Assembly (NCBI GenBank): GCA_045641505.1
Contig: JAZUHB010000024.1
Span: forward strand, 1-63,609
Length of the DNA: 63,609 nt
Reading direction: 5' to 3'
Origin: JAZQNF01 sp045641505
GTDB taxonomy: Bacteria > Bacillota > Clostridia > Lachnospirales > Bianqueaceae
Shown: piece after piece, positions 1 to 8,218 of the stretch
How positions within the stretch are numbered: position 1 is the stretch's first letter
Layout of the letters: each line of letters begins with the position of its first letter
Translations under genes and position numbers: made by a program
Notes under the pieces: generated by a model
What the model was told of the DNA's origin: nothing
The model's input: the letters and a program-made list of their open reading frames with translations, nothing else
Database searches by the model: none

Positions 1-492
1 TACCTGATGCCCGGCGTGGCGTTCTCCGCCATCTACTTCGCCATGTTCAGCCAGGAACGTCGCGTCGGCCTGATCCCCTCCCTGTACGGAACCTTCACGC
101 TGATTCTTCTCGTCTCCGTCGTCAAGCACTTCCCCTTCGCCAGCCGCTCCGGCCAGTCTAACATGATGCAGATTTCGGTCGAGCTGGAGGAGGCCGCCAC
201 CATCAACGGCGCCGGCTTCTGGCGGCGGATCTGGTCGGTCATCGTGCCGCTCGGCAAGAACGGCTTCTTCTCCGGCTTCCTGCTGAGCTTCATCAGTATC
301 GCCAAAGAGCTCGATCTGATCGCCATCCTGATGACCCCGGCCAACTACACGCTGTCCTTCCTGTCCTTCGACTATTCCAAAGAAGCGATGCCGCAGGTCG
401 CCGACGCGATCTGTATCGTGATCATGGTCTTCATCCTGGTCTTCAACGGACTGGCCAAAAAGCTGGGCGGCGACGTCAGCAAATCCATGTAA
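1..492 (+). CDS. ABC transporter permease, iron/polyamine type (5' end missing)
   Basis: This is the C-terminal part (about 163 residues) of an inner-membrane permease. The reading frame is open to the first base of the window, so the true start lies upstream. It has several hydrophobic membrane segments and the EAA loop (E-E-A-A-T-I-N-G-A near residues 62-70), which couples a permease to its ATPase. It is followed 12 bases later by the ATPase and then by a binding lipoprotein, the usual order of an iron(III)- or 2-aminoethylphosphonate/polyamine-type importer. The substrate cannot be fixed from sequence alone. The family call is firm; iron versus another substrate is inference. Confidence 0.85.
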   Translation, partial: YLMPGVAFSAIYFAMFSQERRVGLIPSLYGTFTLILLVSVVKHFPFASRSGQSNMMQISVELEEAATINGAGFWRRIWSVIVPLGKNGFFSGFLLSFISIAKELDLIAILMTPANYTLSFLSFDYSKEAMPQVADAICIVIMVFILVFNGLAKKLGGDVSKSM

Positions 493-504
493 AGGAGAAT
501 CAAC

Positions 505-1662
505 ATGAGCAAAATCGTTCTTGAACATATCGACAAATTCTACGGTAAGAACCACGTGCTCCGCGATATCAACCTCACCATCGAGGACGGAGATTTCATG
601 ACGCTGCTCGGCCCCTCCGGCTGCGGCAAGACCACGACCCTGCGAGTCGTCTCCGGTCTGGAGAAGCCCCAGAACGGCACCATGACCATGGATGACCGCA
701 CCATCATCGACGCCGCCGAGGCCTTCTACGAGGAGCCCTCCAAGCGCGGTCTGAACCTGGTGTTCCAGTCCTACGCCCTGTGGCCCCACATGACCGTCTT
801 CGAGAACGTCGCCTTCGGCCTCAAGATCAAGAAGATGAAGAAGGAAGAGATCGAGGAGACCGTCATGAAGTCCCTCGAGACCATGCGGATCGCCGAGTAC
901 CGCGACCGTTATCCCAACGAGCTTTCCGGCGGCCAGCAGCAGCGTGTGGCCATCGCCCGCGCCATCGCGTCCAGCCCCAAGCTGCTCCTGCTCGATGAGC
1001 CGCTGTCCAACCTCGACGCGCGTCTGCGTATCGACATGCGCGCGGAGCTGAAGCGCCTCCATCAGGAGACCGGCACCACCATCATCTACGTCACCCACGA
1101 CCAGGTCGAGGCTCTGACCATGTCCACCAAGATCGCGCTCTTCAAGGAAGGCGAGATCAGCCAGGTCGACACGCCTCTCGGCCTCTACACCAACCCCATC
1201 GACCTGCAGGCCGCCGACTTCATCGGCAACCCCCGCATCAACTTCATCGACGGCACCGCGACCTTCGACGGCGAGACCCTGAAGGTCAAGAGCCCCATCG
1301 GCGAGTTCGCCTTCTCCAAGGATAAGATGAAGCTCGACGAGGAGTGCCCCGTGGGCCGCGAGTTCGAGGTCACCCTGGGCATCCGTCCCGAGATGCTCGA
1401 GGTCTCCGTCGAGGATCCCAACCACAAGGACACCATCGAGGCCACCGTTTACGCCTGCCAGCCCGCCGGCAGCGAGACCCTGATCAACCTCACCGCGGGC
1501 GGCGTCGAGTTCCTGGCCATCCAGCTGGGCCTCGTCGAGTACGACATGAACCAGAAGGTCTACGTCGTGCTGCATCCCTCCCGCATGAACGTTTACAACA
1601 AAGAGACCACCCGTCTGATCAAATACGCCAAGGTCAAGCATCACGCCGGCGTTGACGAATAA
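505..1662 (+). CDS. ABC transporter ATP-binding protein, FbpC/PotA-like
   Basis: This 385-residue cytoplasmic ATPase powers the importer formed with the permease before it and the lipoprotein after it. Visible motifs are Walker A GPSGCGKT at residues 36-43, a Q-loop in LVFQSYALWP, the signature LSGGQQQR, Walker B LLLLDEP followed by the D-loop SNLDA, and the switch histidine in YVTHDQ. The C-terminal 140 residues form the TOBE-type regulatory domain of the MalK/PotA/FbpC subgroup. The start is supported by AGGAG a few bases upstream. Length is normal for the subgroup. The substrate (iron, polyamine or phosphonate) is not resolved. Confidence 0.92.
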   Translation: MSKIVLEHIDKFYGKNHVLRDINLTIEDGDFMTLLGPSGCGKTTTLRVVSGLEKPQNGTMTMDDRTIIDAAEAFYEEPSKRGLNLVFQSYALWPHMTVFENVAFGLKIKKMKKEEIEETVMKSLETMRIAEYRDRYPNELSGGQQQRVAIARAIASSPKLLLLDEPLSNLDARLRIDMRAELKRLHQETGTTIIYVTHDQVEALTMSTKIALFKEGEISQVDTPLGLYTNPIDLQAADFIGNPRINFIDGTATFDGETLKVKSPIGEFAFSKDKMKLDEECPVGREFEVTLGIRPEMLEVSVEDPNHKDTIEATVYACQPAGSETLINLTAGGVEFLAIQLGLVEYDMNQKVYVVLHPSRMNVYNKETTRLIKYAKVKHHAGVDE

Positions 1663-1680
1663 GGGCTTCTCTGTTATACT
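1652..1680 (+). promoter_or_regulatory. Promoter for the binding lipoprotein, overlapping the ATPase stop
   Basis: TTGACG at 1652-1657 and TATACT at 1675-1680 are separated by 17 bases, with an extended TGT just before the -10 box. The -35 box lies inside the last codons of the ATPase gene. This would give the solute-binding protein extra transcription, as expected for a component needed in excess. It was read by eye only. Confidence 0.6.
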
Positions 1681-1738
1681 GTTTCCAGCAATTGCGACCG
1701 AAACACAAAAAAACGAATAACGTCCGGAGGTTTCAACA

Positions 1739-2992
1739 ATGAAAAAGTGGCTTGCCCTCTTACTTGCCGCCCTTCTCGTCCTCTCCGTTGCCGGCTGCAA
1801 ACCCAACGGCGGCGGCGAACAGCAGGAATCCGAGAAAGTCGATCCCTACAACGATCTGACCATGGATGAGCTCTACGAGCTCGCCAAGGCCGAAGGCGGA
1901 AAGATCACCGTCTACTCCACCACGACCGACGCCAGCAGCGCGGCCAAGAAGTTCAAGAAAGCCTATCCCGATCTCGAAATCGAGTTCATCAGCTGCGATA
2001 CCAACACCATCGCCGAGAAGCTGGTCATGGAATCCGATTCCGGCAACATCAACGCGGACGTCGTCTGCGTGAAGGATAACAGCGGCGAGATCTACAACGA
2101 GCTGGTCCTGTACGATGTGCTGGGCGTCTACAAGCCCACCGCCGTCTGCGAGCATATCGACCCCGAGCTGCTCCGCTTCGGCCTGCCCCTGTACGCCACC
2201 TTCAACCCCTGGTTCTACAACACCCGCATGTTCCCCGACGGCTGCCCGCTTACGAGCTGGTGGGATATCGTCGAGGGCTATGACGTGAACACCCATTCCT
2301 ACACCGACGCGAGCGGTGTGAACCATCAGAAGTGGACCATCTTCACCAAGGACATCACCGGTCCCTCCTATGCTTCCCTCTGGACCCAGATCATCATCGA
2401 CGGCGACAAGATGGCGGAGCAGTACAAGAAGCAGTACGGCACCGATCTGGTCTACACCTATCATGACGCGCTGGCCAACACCCCCGGCATCATGGAGTTC
2501 CCCGAGAACAACGCCGGTGTCGAGCTCTTCTACCGTTTCACCCAGATGAAGATCACCGAGCTCTCTGACGGCGACGGCGTCGTCGAGGCCGTGCACAACT
2601 CCCTGAACGGCCCCACCCTGGGTCTGACCTCCGCCTCCAAGCTGGACAACCGCGACAGCTCCGGTTTCGAGATCGCCTGGGTCACCGGCCTCGAGCCCTA
2701 CACCGCCTTCCAGGCCTGCTCCTACCTCTACACCGTCGAGGGCAGCAACAATCCCTACGGCGCCCGCCTGTTCATCCAGTTCTGCCTGGGCGGCGCTGAC
2801 GGCCAGACCGGCTGCTACACCGTCTTCGACAAGCGCGGCGCGTGGTCCGTCCGTGACGACGTGGTCTACACCAAGTCCGACATGAGCGTCGAGGAAGTCA
2901 ACCTGACCACCCCCGACTTTGCCAGAGTTTACGAGACCTATCCCAACGTCAAGTCCTACTGGACCTACTGGAGCTCTCTGGCGAAGAACTGA
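1739..2992 (+). CDS. Extracellular solute-binding lipoprotein, family 1 (iron/polyamine type)
   Basis: This 417-residue protein starts with a lipoprotein signal: K-K, a hydrophobic stretch, then the lipobox SVAGC with the lipidated cysteine at about residue 20. After a Gly/Glu-rich linker the mature domain begins with KITVYSTTTD, typical of FbpA/PotD-type binding proteins that start with a strand and then a helix (SSAAKKFKKAYPDLEIEF). It would sit on the outer face of the membrane and deliver substrate to the permease upstream. GGAGG precedes the ATG. It has its own promoter and a strong terminator after it. The substrate is undetermined; iron, phosphonates and polyamines are all possible. 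Confidence 0.88.
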   Translation: MKKWLALLLAALLVLSVAGCKPNGGGEQQESEKVDPYNDLTMDELYELAKAEGGKITVYSTTTDASSAAKKFKKAYPDLEIEFISCDTNTIAEKLVMESDSGNINADVVCVKDNSGEIYNELVLYDVLGVYKPTAVCEHIDPELLRFGLPLYATFNPWFYNTRMFPDGCPLTSWWDIVEGYDVNTHSYTDASGVNHQKWTIFTKDITGPSYASLWTQIIIDGDKMAEQYKKQYGTDLVYTYHDALANTPGIMEFPENNAGVELFYRFTQMKITELSDGDGVVEAVHNSLNGPTLGLTSASKLDNRDSSGFEIAWVTGLEPYTAFQACSYLYTVEGSNNPYGARLFIQFCLGGADGQTGCYTVFDKRGAWSVRDDVVYTKSDMSVEEVNLTTPDFARVYETYPNVKSYWTYWSSLAKN

Positions 2993-3029
2993 GCCCGTTC
3001 GGCTTTTCCGCACAACGAAACCCAAATGA

Positions 3030-3063
3030 AAGAAGCGGGGAGTTCTCCCCGCTTCTTGTTTTA
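3030..3063 (+). terminator. Rho-independent terminator of the ABC importer operon
   Basis: A perfect 13-bp inverted repeat (3030-3042 with 3045-3057) centred on GGGGAG/CTCCCC is followed by GTTTT. It closes the importer operon. Confidence 0.85.
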
Positions 3064-3075
3064 GAAAGGATCCCC

Positions 3076-3585
3076 ATGGCCTCGAAAGAACCCTCCAAAT
3101 TCCAGCGCAAGCTCGACGCTCTGAGCCGCGCCGTGTTCCTGACGGATGACGGCAAGCCCCGCAGCGCGGACCTGCTTTACGGCTTCTGCCTGAGTCTTCT
3201 GTTCTGCATCATCTACGGCGCGAGCTACCTGCTGCTGATCGGCCCGATCGAGCAGCTCTTCGGCGGCTCCGCGGTGCCCGAAGCCGGCGGCGCCGGCAGG
3301 CTCGCCCAGATCGCGGAGTACCTGATCCCCGCCCTCGTCGGCTCCGTGCCCTGCCTTGCGCTTTTCCTGATCCGGAAGATGAAGCACAATCTCCTGCCGA
3401 TGGCCTACGTCTGGATGGCGGTCCTGCTCGTCGGCTGCGCCCTCGCGATGATCGGCATCTGCGCCGACGGGGAGGAATACGCGCTGTTCTGGCTGATCGT
3501 CGGGATCCCCTTCGCCCTGTCGACCCTGATCGGCGGCGCGGGCGCGGTCCTTCTCTACGCGCGGGAGAGAAGGGCTGAGCAATGA
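3076..3585 (+). CDS. Small multi-pass membrane protein, unknown function
   Basis: I do not recognise this 169-residue protein. It begins with a charged cytoplasmic segment (about 35 residues, K/R-rich) and then shows four to five hydrophobic segments, near residues 36-56, 80-97, 110-127 and 135-158. It ends with a basic tail (YARERRAEQ), suggesting a cytoplasmic C-terminus. AAAGGATCC lies just before the ATG. Its stop overlaps the start of the MBL hydrolase gene by 4 bases, so the two are probably translated together. No catalytic motif is visible. Confidence 0.7.
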   Translation: MASKEPSKFQRKLDALSRAVFLTDDGKPRSADLLYGFCLSLLFCIIYGASYLLLIGPIEQLFGGSAVPEAGGAGRLAQIAEYLIPALVGSVPCLALFLIRKMKHNLLPMAYVWMAVLLVGCALAMIGICADGEEYALFWLIVGIPFALSTLIGGAGAVLLYARERRAEQ

Positions 3586-4553
3586 TGGAATGCTGCTTCC
3601 TGAACGTGGGCGACGGCGACGCCGCCGTCTTCCGCGTCCGCAAGACCGACGGGAGCGACTACGTGCTCATGATCGACACGGGCCGGCCCGCCCTCGAGTA
3701 CGTGAAGGAATCGCTCCGCGCGGAGGCCCTCTACGGGCTGAAGGAGCTGGGCATCGGTCACGTCGACCTGATGATCCTCACGCACTTCCATATCGACCAT
3801 ATGGGCGGCACGGCCAATATTCTCCGTCATCTGCCGGTGAAGCGCCTTCTTGCGCCTTATATCGCGCCAGAAGGGGCATCCTGGGTGCGTCCTCCCTTCG
3901 AGACGCGGGAGAAGAAGTGCATCGGCCTTGCGCAGATGCTGAACATCTGGAACGATACCGTGAAGCTCGCCCGCGAGCGCGGCACCGAGCTCGCCGTCAC
4001 GGAGGAGGGGACCGAGGTCCTCTGCGAGACGCCGGAGGGCCCGCTTACGCTGAACACGCTCTTCCCCTGCCGGGAGCTCCTGCCCCGCCAGACGGCCGTG
4101 CTCGACACTCTCTACGCCGGCGGGACGCCCGACTGGGACGACTGGTTCCGGACCTCCGAGGACCGCAACATCAGCGGCTCGCTGACCCGCCTGAGCTACG
4201 GGGGCCACGATTTGCTGCTCGCGGCCGACGTCTATGCCTCCGTCTGGGAGCAGCTGGAGCTTGCGCCCTGCGAGATCCTGAAGCTCCCGCACCACGGCGA
4301 CCCGAAGGCGATGACGCCCTACCTCGCCGCCGCGCTCCATCCGCGCTACGCGGTGATCTCCTGCCAGAATGATCCGGCCCAGAAAAAGGACCGCCCCAAC
4401 GCCCAGACCGTCCGGATGCTCCAGGACGCGGGCTGCGAGGTCCTCTGCACGGAGAACAAGCCCCTGCCGACCCTGGCGCCCTCGACGCACCGCTACGTGG
4501 GCTTCCGGGTGACGGCGGAGGGGATTGAAAGGATCCCGGAAGAGGGAAAATGA
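3582..4553 (+). CDS. MBL-fold metallohydrolase, ComEC-domain-like
   Basis: This 323-residue protein has the metallo-beta-lactamase metal-binding motif HFHIDH (in LTHFHIDHMGG, around residues 68-73), preceded by the family's early aspartate in LMIDTG. Later come LLLAADVY and LKLPHHGD, which supply the remaining metal ligands of the ComEC/late-competence subgroup. Such stand-alone domains are predicted zinc hydrolases of uncertain substrate. There is no signal peptide or membrane segment, so it is probably cytoplasmic. It could start at 3582 or at the next ATG (3585). It overlaps the membrane-protein gene upstream. A second, related MBL domain occurs at 43520. Confidence 0.82.
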   Translation: MMECCFLNVGDGDAAVFRVRKTDGSDYVLMIDTGRPALEYVKESLRAEALYGLKELGIGHVDLMILTHFHIDHMGGTANILRHLPVKRLLAPYIAPEGASWVRPPFETREKKCIGLAQMLNIWNDTVKLARERGTELAVTEEGTEVLCETPEGPLTLNTLFPCRELLPRQTAVLDTLYAGGTPDWDDWFRTSEDRNISGSLTRLSYGGHDLLLAADVYASVWEQLELAPCEILKLPHHGDPKAMTPYLAAALHPRYAVISCQNDPAQKKDRPNAQTVRMLQDAGCEVLCTENKPLPTLAPSTHRYVGFRVTAEGIERIPEEGK

Positions 4554-4578
4554 TTTCCCGACTGTATTACGTAAAATG

Positions 4579-4608
4579 AAAAACCCCTGCCGCGCGGCAG
4601 GGGTTTTT
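4579..4608. terminator. Bidirectional terminator between convergent genes
   Basis: The 14-bp stem (4579-4592 with 4595-4608) has an A-run on its left and a T-run on its right, so it can stop the MBL gene from the left and the calcium ATPase gene from the right. Confidence 0.85.
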
Positions 4609-4622
4609 GAGTTGGGAGAAGC

Positions 4623-7331
4623 TTACCGCTCCTTCCGCGCCAGGCGATGGATGAACTTGCCGAGCTCGAAGGCGGGCACGGTGGTCAGCGACAGCAGGAC
4701 GGAGATGATCAGCTCGCTCGCGTTCAGCGTGCCGGTGGGGAAGCCGAACAGATCGCTGAAGCCGGGCAGGTAGACGGAGATGAGGGTCAGGGCGGCGGTC
4801 ACGGCGAAGGCACCGAGCAGCCACCAGTTGAAGTTCTTGAGGAGATCCTTCGAGAAGATCGAGTTGCGGCGGGAGCGCATGTTCACGGCGCACATCATCT
4901 CGCCGAAGTTCACGGTCATGAAGGCCATCGCGATGCCGTTCAGGCAGTAGGTCCCGGAGAAGACGCCCGCGAGGGAGCCGAACTCGATGCGGTAGCCGAT
5001 CAGGTACGCGGCGATCTCGACCGCGGCCAGGAACAGGCCCTGCCAGATCATGTCGAAGCCCGCGCCGCCGGCGAAGATGCCGTCTGTGGAGGCACGGGGC
5101 TTGCGGCGCATCACGTCGCCCTCGGCCTTCTCCATGCCCAGGGCCAGGCCCGGCAGGGAGTCGGTGATCATGTTGATCCACAGCAGGTGGACGGGGGAGA
5201 GGATCTTGAAGTTGGCCAGCGAGGCGAAGAACATGATGAGCACCTCGCTCATGTTGGTGGAAAGCTGGAACTGCAGGACCTTGCAGACGTTGTCGTAGAT
5301 CTTGCGGCCTTCCTCGACGGCGTTGACGATGGTGGCGAAATTGTCGTCCGCGAGCACCATGTCGGCGACGCTCTTGGTGACGTCGGTGCCGGTGGTGCCC
5401 ATGCCGGTGCCGGTGTCGGCGGCCTTGATGGAGGGGGCGTCGTTCACGCCGTCGCCGGTCATGGCCGTGACCTTGCCCAGCGCCTTCCAGGCGCGGACGA
5501 TCTTGGTCTTGTGCTCAGGCTGCACGCGGGCGTAAACGGAATATTTCTGGACCACCTCGAGCATCTGCTCGTCGTCGTACTTGTCGAGCTCGGCGCCGAC
5601 GATGGCCTGGGAGGGATCGTCGATGATGCCGAGGTCGCGGCCGATGGCCACGGCGGTATCCTTGTGGTCGCCGGTGATCATGATGGGACGGATGCCGGCC
5701 ATGCGGCAGCTCTGGATGGCGTCGTAGACCTCGGGACGGCAGGGATCGATCATGCCGGTGAGGCCGATGAAGACCAGATCGTGCTCCAGATCTCCGGGCT
5801 CGCAGGAAGCGGGCATCTCGTCGTAGCGGCGGATCGCGGCGCAGAGCACGCGGAGCGCCTTGTCGGCGAAGGCCTTGTTGGCGGTGCGGATGCTCTCGAT
5901 CAGCTCGCCGGTCATCGGGACGACCTCGCCGTTCCGGAGGTAGCCGGTGCAGTGGGTGAGCAGCACGTCGGGCGCGCCCTTGGTGTACTGGATGTAGCCG
6001 CCCTCGGTCTTGTGGACCGTGGACATCATCTTGCGCATGGAATCGAAGGGAGCCTCGCCCACGCGGGGTTCGGCGGCCTCGAGCTCGTATTTCGGGAGCC
6101 CCAGCTTGTTGGCGTAGTTGACGAGCGCGGCCTCGGTGGGCTCGCCCTCGGAGAACTCGGCGCCGGGCAGGATCACGGCGTCGTTGCAGAGCGCCATGCA
6201 GGTGGCCAGCAGCTTCTCGTCGGAGGAGAAGTAATCGACCACGGTCATCTTGTTCTGGGTCAGGGTGCCGGTCTTATCGGAGCAGATGATCTGGGTGCAG
6301 CCCAGGGTCTCGACGGCGGTCAGCTTGCGGATCAGCGCCTGGCGCTTGGACATGGCCGTGACGCCGATGGAGAGGATGATCGTGACGACCGCGGGCAGAC
6401 CCTCGGGGATCGCGGCGACGGCCAGCGCGATGGCGGCGATGAAGGTGTCGAGCGCGCTCTCGCCGAGCAGAGTCCAGGAGAAGGTGCCGGAGGCGACCAG
6501 GGCGCGGATGACGCCGATGGCGAAGACCAGCACGCAGATGCCGATGACCAGCTTGGTCAGGAAGACGGAGAGCTCCGCCATCTTGCGCTGCAGGGGCGTC
6601 TGCTCCTTTTCGGCCTCGGTAAGGGCATCGGCGATCTTGCCCATTTCGGTGTCCATGCCGGTGGCGACGGCGACGGCCCGGCCGCGTCCGTAGACCACGG
6701 TGGAGCCGCTGTAGAGCATGTTGTGACGGTCGCCCAGGGGGACTTCCTTGGAATCGCGGCACATCAGCACGTCCACGACCTTATTGACGGGAAGGCTTTC
6801 GCCGGTCAGCGCGGCCTCCTCGGTCTTCAGACTGTGGCTCTCGAGGATGCGGCAGTCGGCAGGGATCGCGTCGCCGGCCTCCAGGACGATCACGTCGCCG
6901 GTGACGATCTCTTCGCTCTTGATGACGGAGACGACGCCGTCCCGGAGCACCTTGGAGGTGGGGGAGGTCATCTGCATCAGCGCGTCCATGGCGGCCTCGG
7001 CCTTGGATTCCTGCACCAGGCTCATCACCGTGTTGATGATGACGACCACCAGGATGACGAAGACGTCGGTGAAATCGCCCAGGCGCGCGGCGCCCTTGTT
7101 CTCCAGCACCGTGACGACGGCCTGGATCGCGGCGGCGGCGATCAGCATGATGATCATGGGATCGGCCAGACTGTTCAGGAACTTGCGGAAGAGGCTGACC
7201 TTCTCGGCCTCCTTCAGCTTGTTCGGGCCGTTCTTTTCCAGACGGGCGGCGGCTTCCTGAGAGCTCAGGCCGGAATCGTCGGTCTGATACTGCTTCAGGA
7301 CCTCCGCGGCCTCCTGAAGATATTCTTTCAT
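4623..7331 (-). CDS. Calcium-translocating P-type ATPase (type II)
   Basis: This 902-residue membrane pump carries the N-terminal cation-ATPase domain, the actuator motif TGESLPV, the fourth transmembrane segment AIPEGLPAVVT (the PEGLP ion-site motif), the phosphorylation motif DKTGTLT, the nucleotide-domain KGAPD, and the hinge TGDGVNDAP. C-terminal helices (around LSTNMSEV, LLWINMITD) complete the SERCA/PMCA-like layout. It should export calcium using ATP. I chose the ATG at 7331 because AAAGGAG lies just upstream; an in-frame ATG 29 codons earlier has no such site and would add residues unlike the family. A promoter is visible upstream. Confidence 0.92.
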   Translation of the reverse strand: MKEYLQEAAEVLKQYQTDDSGLSSQEAAARLEKNGPNKLKEAEKVSLFRKFLNSLADPMIIMLIAAAAIQAVVTVLENKGAARLGDFTDVFVILVVVIINTVMSLVQESKAEAAMDALMQMTSPTSKVLRDGVVSVIKSEEIVTGDVIVLEAGDAIPADCRILESHSLKTEEAALTGESLPVNKVVDVLMCRDSKEVPLGDRHNMLYSGSTVVYGRGRAVAVATGMDTEMGKIADALTEAEKEQTPLQRKMAELSVFLTKLVIGICVLVFAIGVIRALVASGTFSWTLLGESALDTFIAAIALAVAAIPEGLPAVVTIILSIGVTAMSKRQALIRKLTAVETLGCTQIICSDKTGTLTQNKMTVVDYFSSDEKLLATCMALCNDAVILPGAEFSEGEPTEAALVNYANKLGLPKYELEAAEPRVGEAPFDSMRKMMSTVHKTEGGYIQYTKGAPDVLLTHCTGYLRNGEVVPMTGELIESIRTANKAFADKALRVLCAAIRRYDEMPASCEPGDLEHDLVFIGLTGMIDPCRPEVYDAIQSCRMAGIRPIMITGDHKDTAVAIGRDLGIIDDPSQAIVGAELDKYDDEQMLEVVQKYSVYARVQPEHKTKIVRAWKALGKVTAMTGDGVNDAPSIKAADTGTGMGTTGTDVTKSVADMVLADDNFATIVNAVEEGRKIYDNVCKVLQFQLSTNMSEVLIMFFASLANFKILSPVHLLWINMITDSLPGLALGMEKAEGDVMRRKPRASTDGIFAGGAGFDMIWQGLFLAAVEIAAYLIGYRIEFGSLAGVFSGTYCLNGIAMAFMTVNFGEMMCAVNMRSRRNSIFSKDLLKNFNWWLLGAFAVTAALTLISVYLPGFSDLFGFPTGTLNASELIISVLLSLTTVPAFELGKFIHRLARKER

Positions 7332-7388
7332 TTTCAAACTCCTTTTGCAAAGGCTTGACCGCGCGGCAGGCGCAGTCGGATAACATAC

Positions 7389-7418
7389 ATCATACACGCT
7401 CCTGCGGCAAATGTCCAA
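7389..7418 (-). promoter_or_regulatory. Promoter for the calcium ATPase
   Basis: Read on the minus strand, TTGGAC (7418-7413) and TATGAT (7394-7389) are 18 bases apart, about 60 bases before the chosen start codon. Confidence 0.5.
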
Positions 7419-7462
7419 CGCAAAATCGGCGCGCGGGGCGTTTTAACCCGCTTCTGTATTTC

Positions 7463-7491
7463 TTGACAAAAAAGCACGCTGAGGGTATACT
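7463..7491 (+). promoter_or_regulatory. Strong sigma-A promoter
   Basis: TTGACA at 7463-7468 and TATACT at 7486-7491 with an ideal 17-base spacer. It sits 45 bases before the start of the membrane-protein gene at 7536. Confidence 0.75.
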
Positions 7492-7535
7492 ATCCGTAAG
7501 TGTCAGTATAACCAGTGAAGAAAGGCTACGTGAAC

Positions 7536-8105
7536 ATGAAGAACAACAAGCTTCAGTTATCCAATCTTTTCGTGACGTTTGCCCTGCTCGGCTTTCTCGT
7601 AATGTGGTTTATCCCTTATTACAATTATGAAGGGGAGAAATACAACCTCTTCCAGTTCATCTGGTGGAATGCCGCCAATATGAAGAAGTTCATCAAGGAC
7701 ATCTATTGGTCTCTGCTCCGCGAGCTGAGAAACGCCGCGCCCCTCGACCAGCGTGAGGATTTCAATACCGCCTTTATCAACGCCGTCACCCTGCCGCTGA
7801 TTCTGTCCTTCGTTTCCGCTATCCTGGCCGTCGTGCTGAATTTCCTCAAGAGCGATTCTCTCGGCGCCGAGCTGGCCGGTCTCTTCTTCGGCATCTACGC
7901 CACCATCACCCTGCCCGGCAACAACCTGCTCAAGATCCATCCCCAGGGCGTTCCCACCGAGACCTCTTCCTTCCTGCATCCTGCCCTGTACTGGGTGATC
8001 CTCGGCTTCGTGATTCTGGCGGACATCGCCCTCATCCTGCGGCTCATCGTGTACATCCCGATTTTCATCGAGAAGATTAAGAAGAAGAGCAGAAAGTACA
8101 GATAA
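7536..8105 (+). CDS. Membrane protein of unknown function
   Basis: This protein of about 189 residues is not recognised. It has a first hydrophobic segment near residues 10-28, two more in the middle (around LPLILSFVSAILAVVLNFL and the following GLFFGIYATITL), and a last one in the ALYWVILGFVILADIAL region. The tail is very basic (KIKKKSRKYR), which places it in the cytoplasm. GAAAGG lies 11 bases before the ATG at 7536; a GTG seven codons upstream is possible but has no clear ribosome site. It is a single-gene unit between its own strong promoter and a terminator. Confidence 0.7.
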   Translation: MKNNKLQLSNLFVTFALLGFLVMWFIPYYNYEGEKYNLFQFIWWNAANMKKFIKDIYWSLLRELRNAAPLDQREDFNTAFINAVTLPLILSFVSAILAVVLNFLKSDSLGAELAGLFFGIYATITLPGNNLLKIHPQGVPTETSSFLHPALYWVILGFVILADIALILRLIVYIPIFIEKIKKKSRKYR

Positions 8106-8129
8106 GCAGCCCCGGACTGTTCGATCATA

Positions 8130-8167
8130 CCCCTTTTATCGACTAAGGGCCGATAAAAGGGGTTTTA
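8130..8167 (+). terminator. Rho-independent terminator
   Basis: A perfect 12-bp stem, 8130-8141 with 8151-8162, is followed by TTTTATTTT. It ends the unit at 7536-8105. Confidence 0.85.
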
Positions 8168-8218
8168 TTTTCAAAACGTTCCGAAGGCGCCTCAGGGGGC
8201 CGTTCGGAGGGAGTTTCC

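Noticed and set aside
4647..7358. A 903-codon frame on the plus strand opposite the calcium ATPase
   Set aside because: Composed mostly of Gly, Asp, His, Val, Glu; the ATPase on the minus strand carries every P-type motif.
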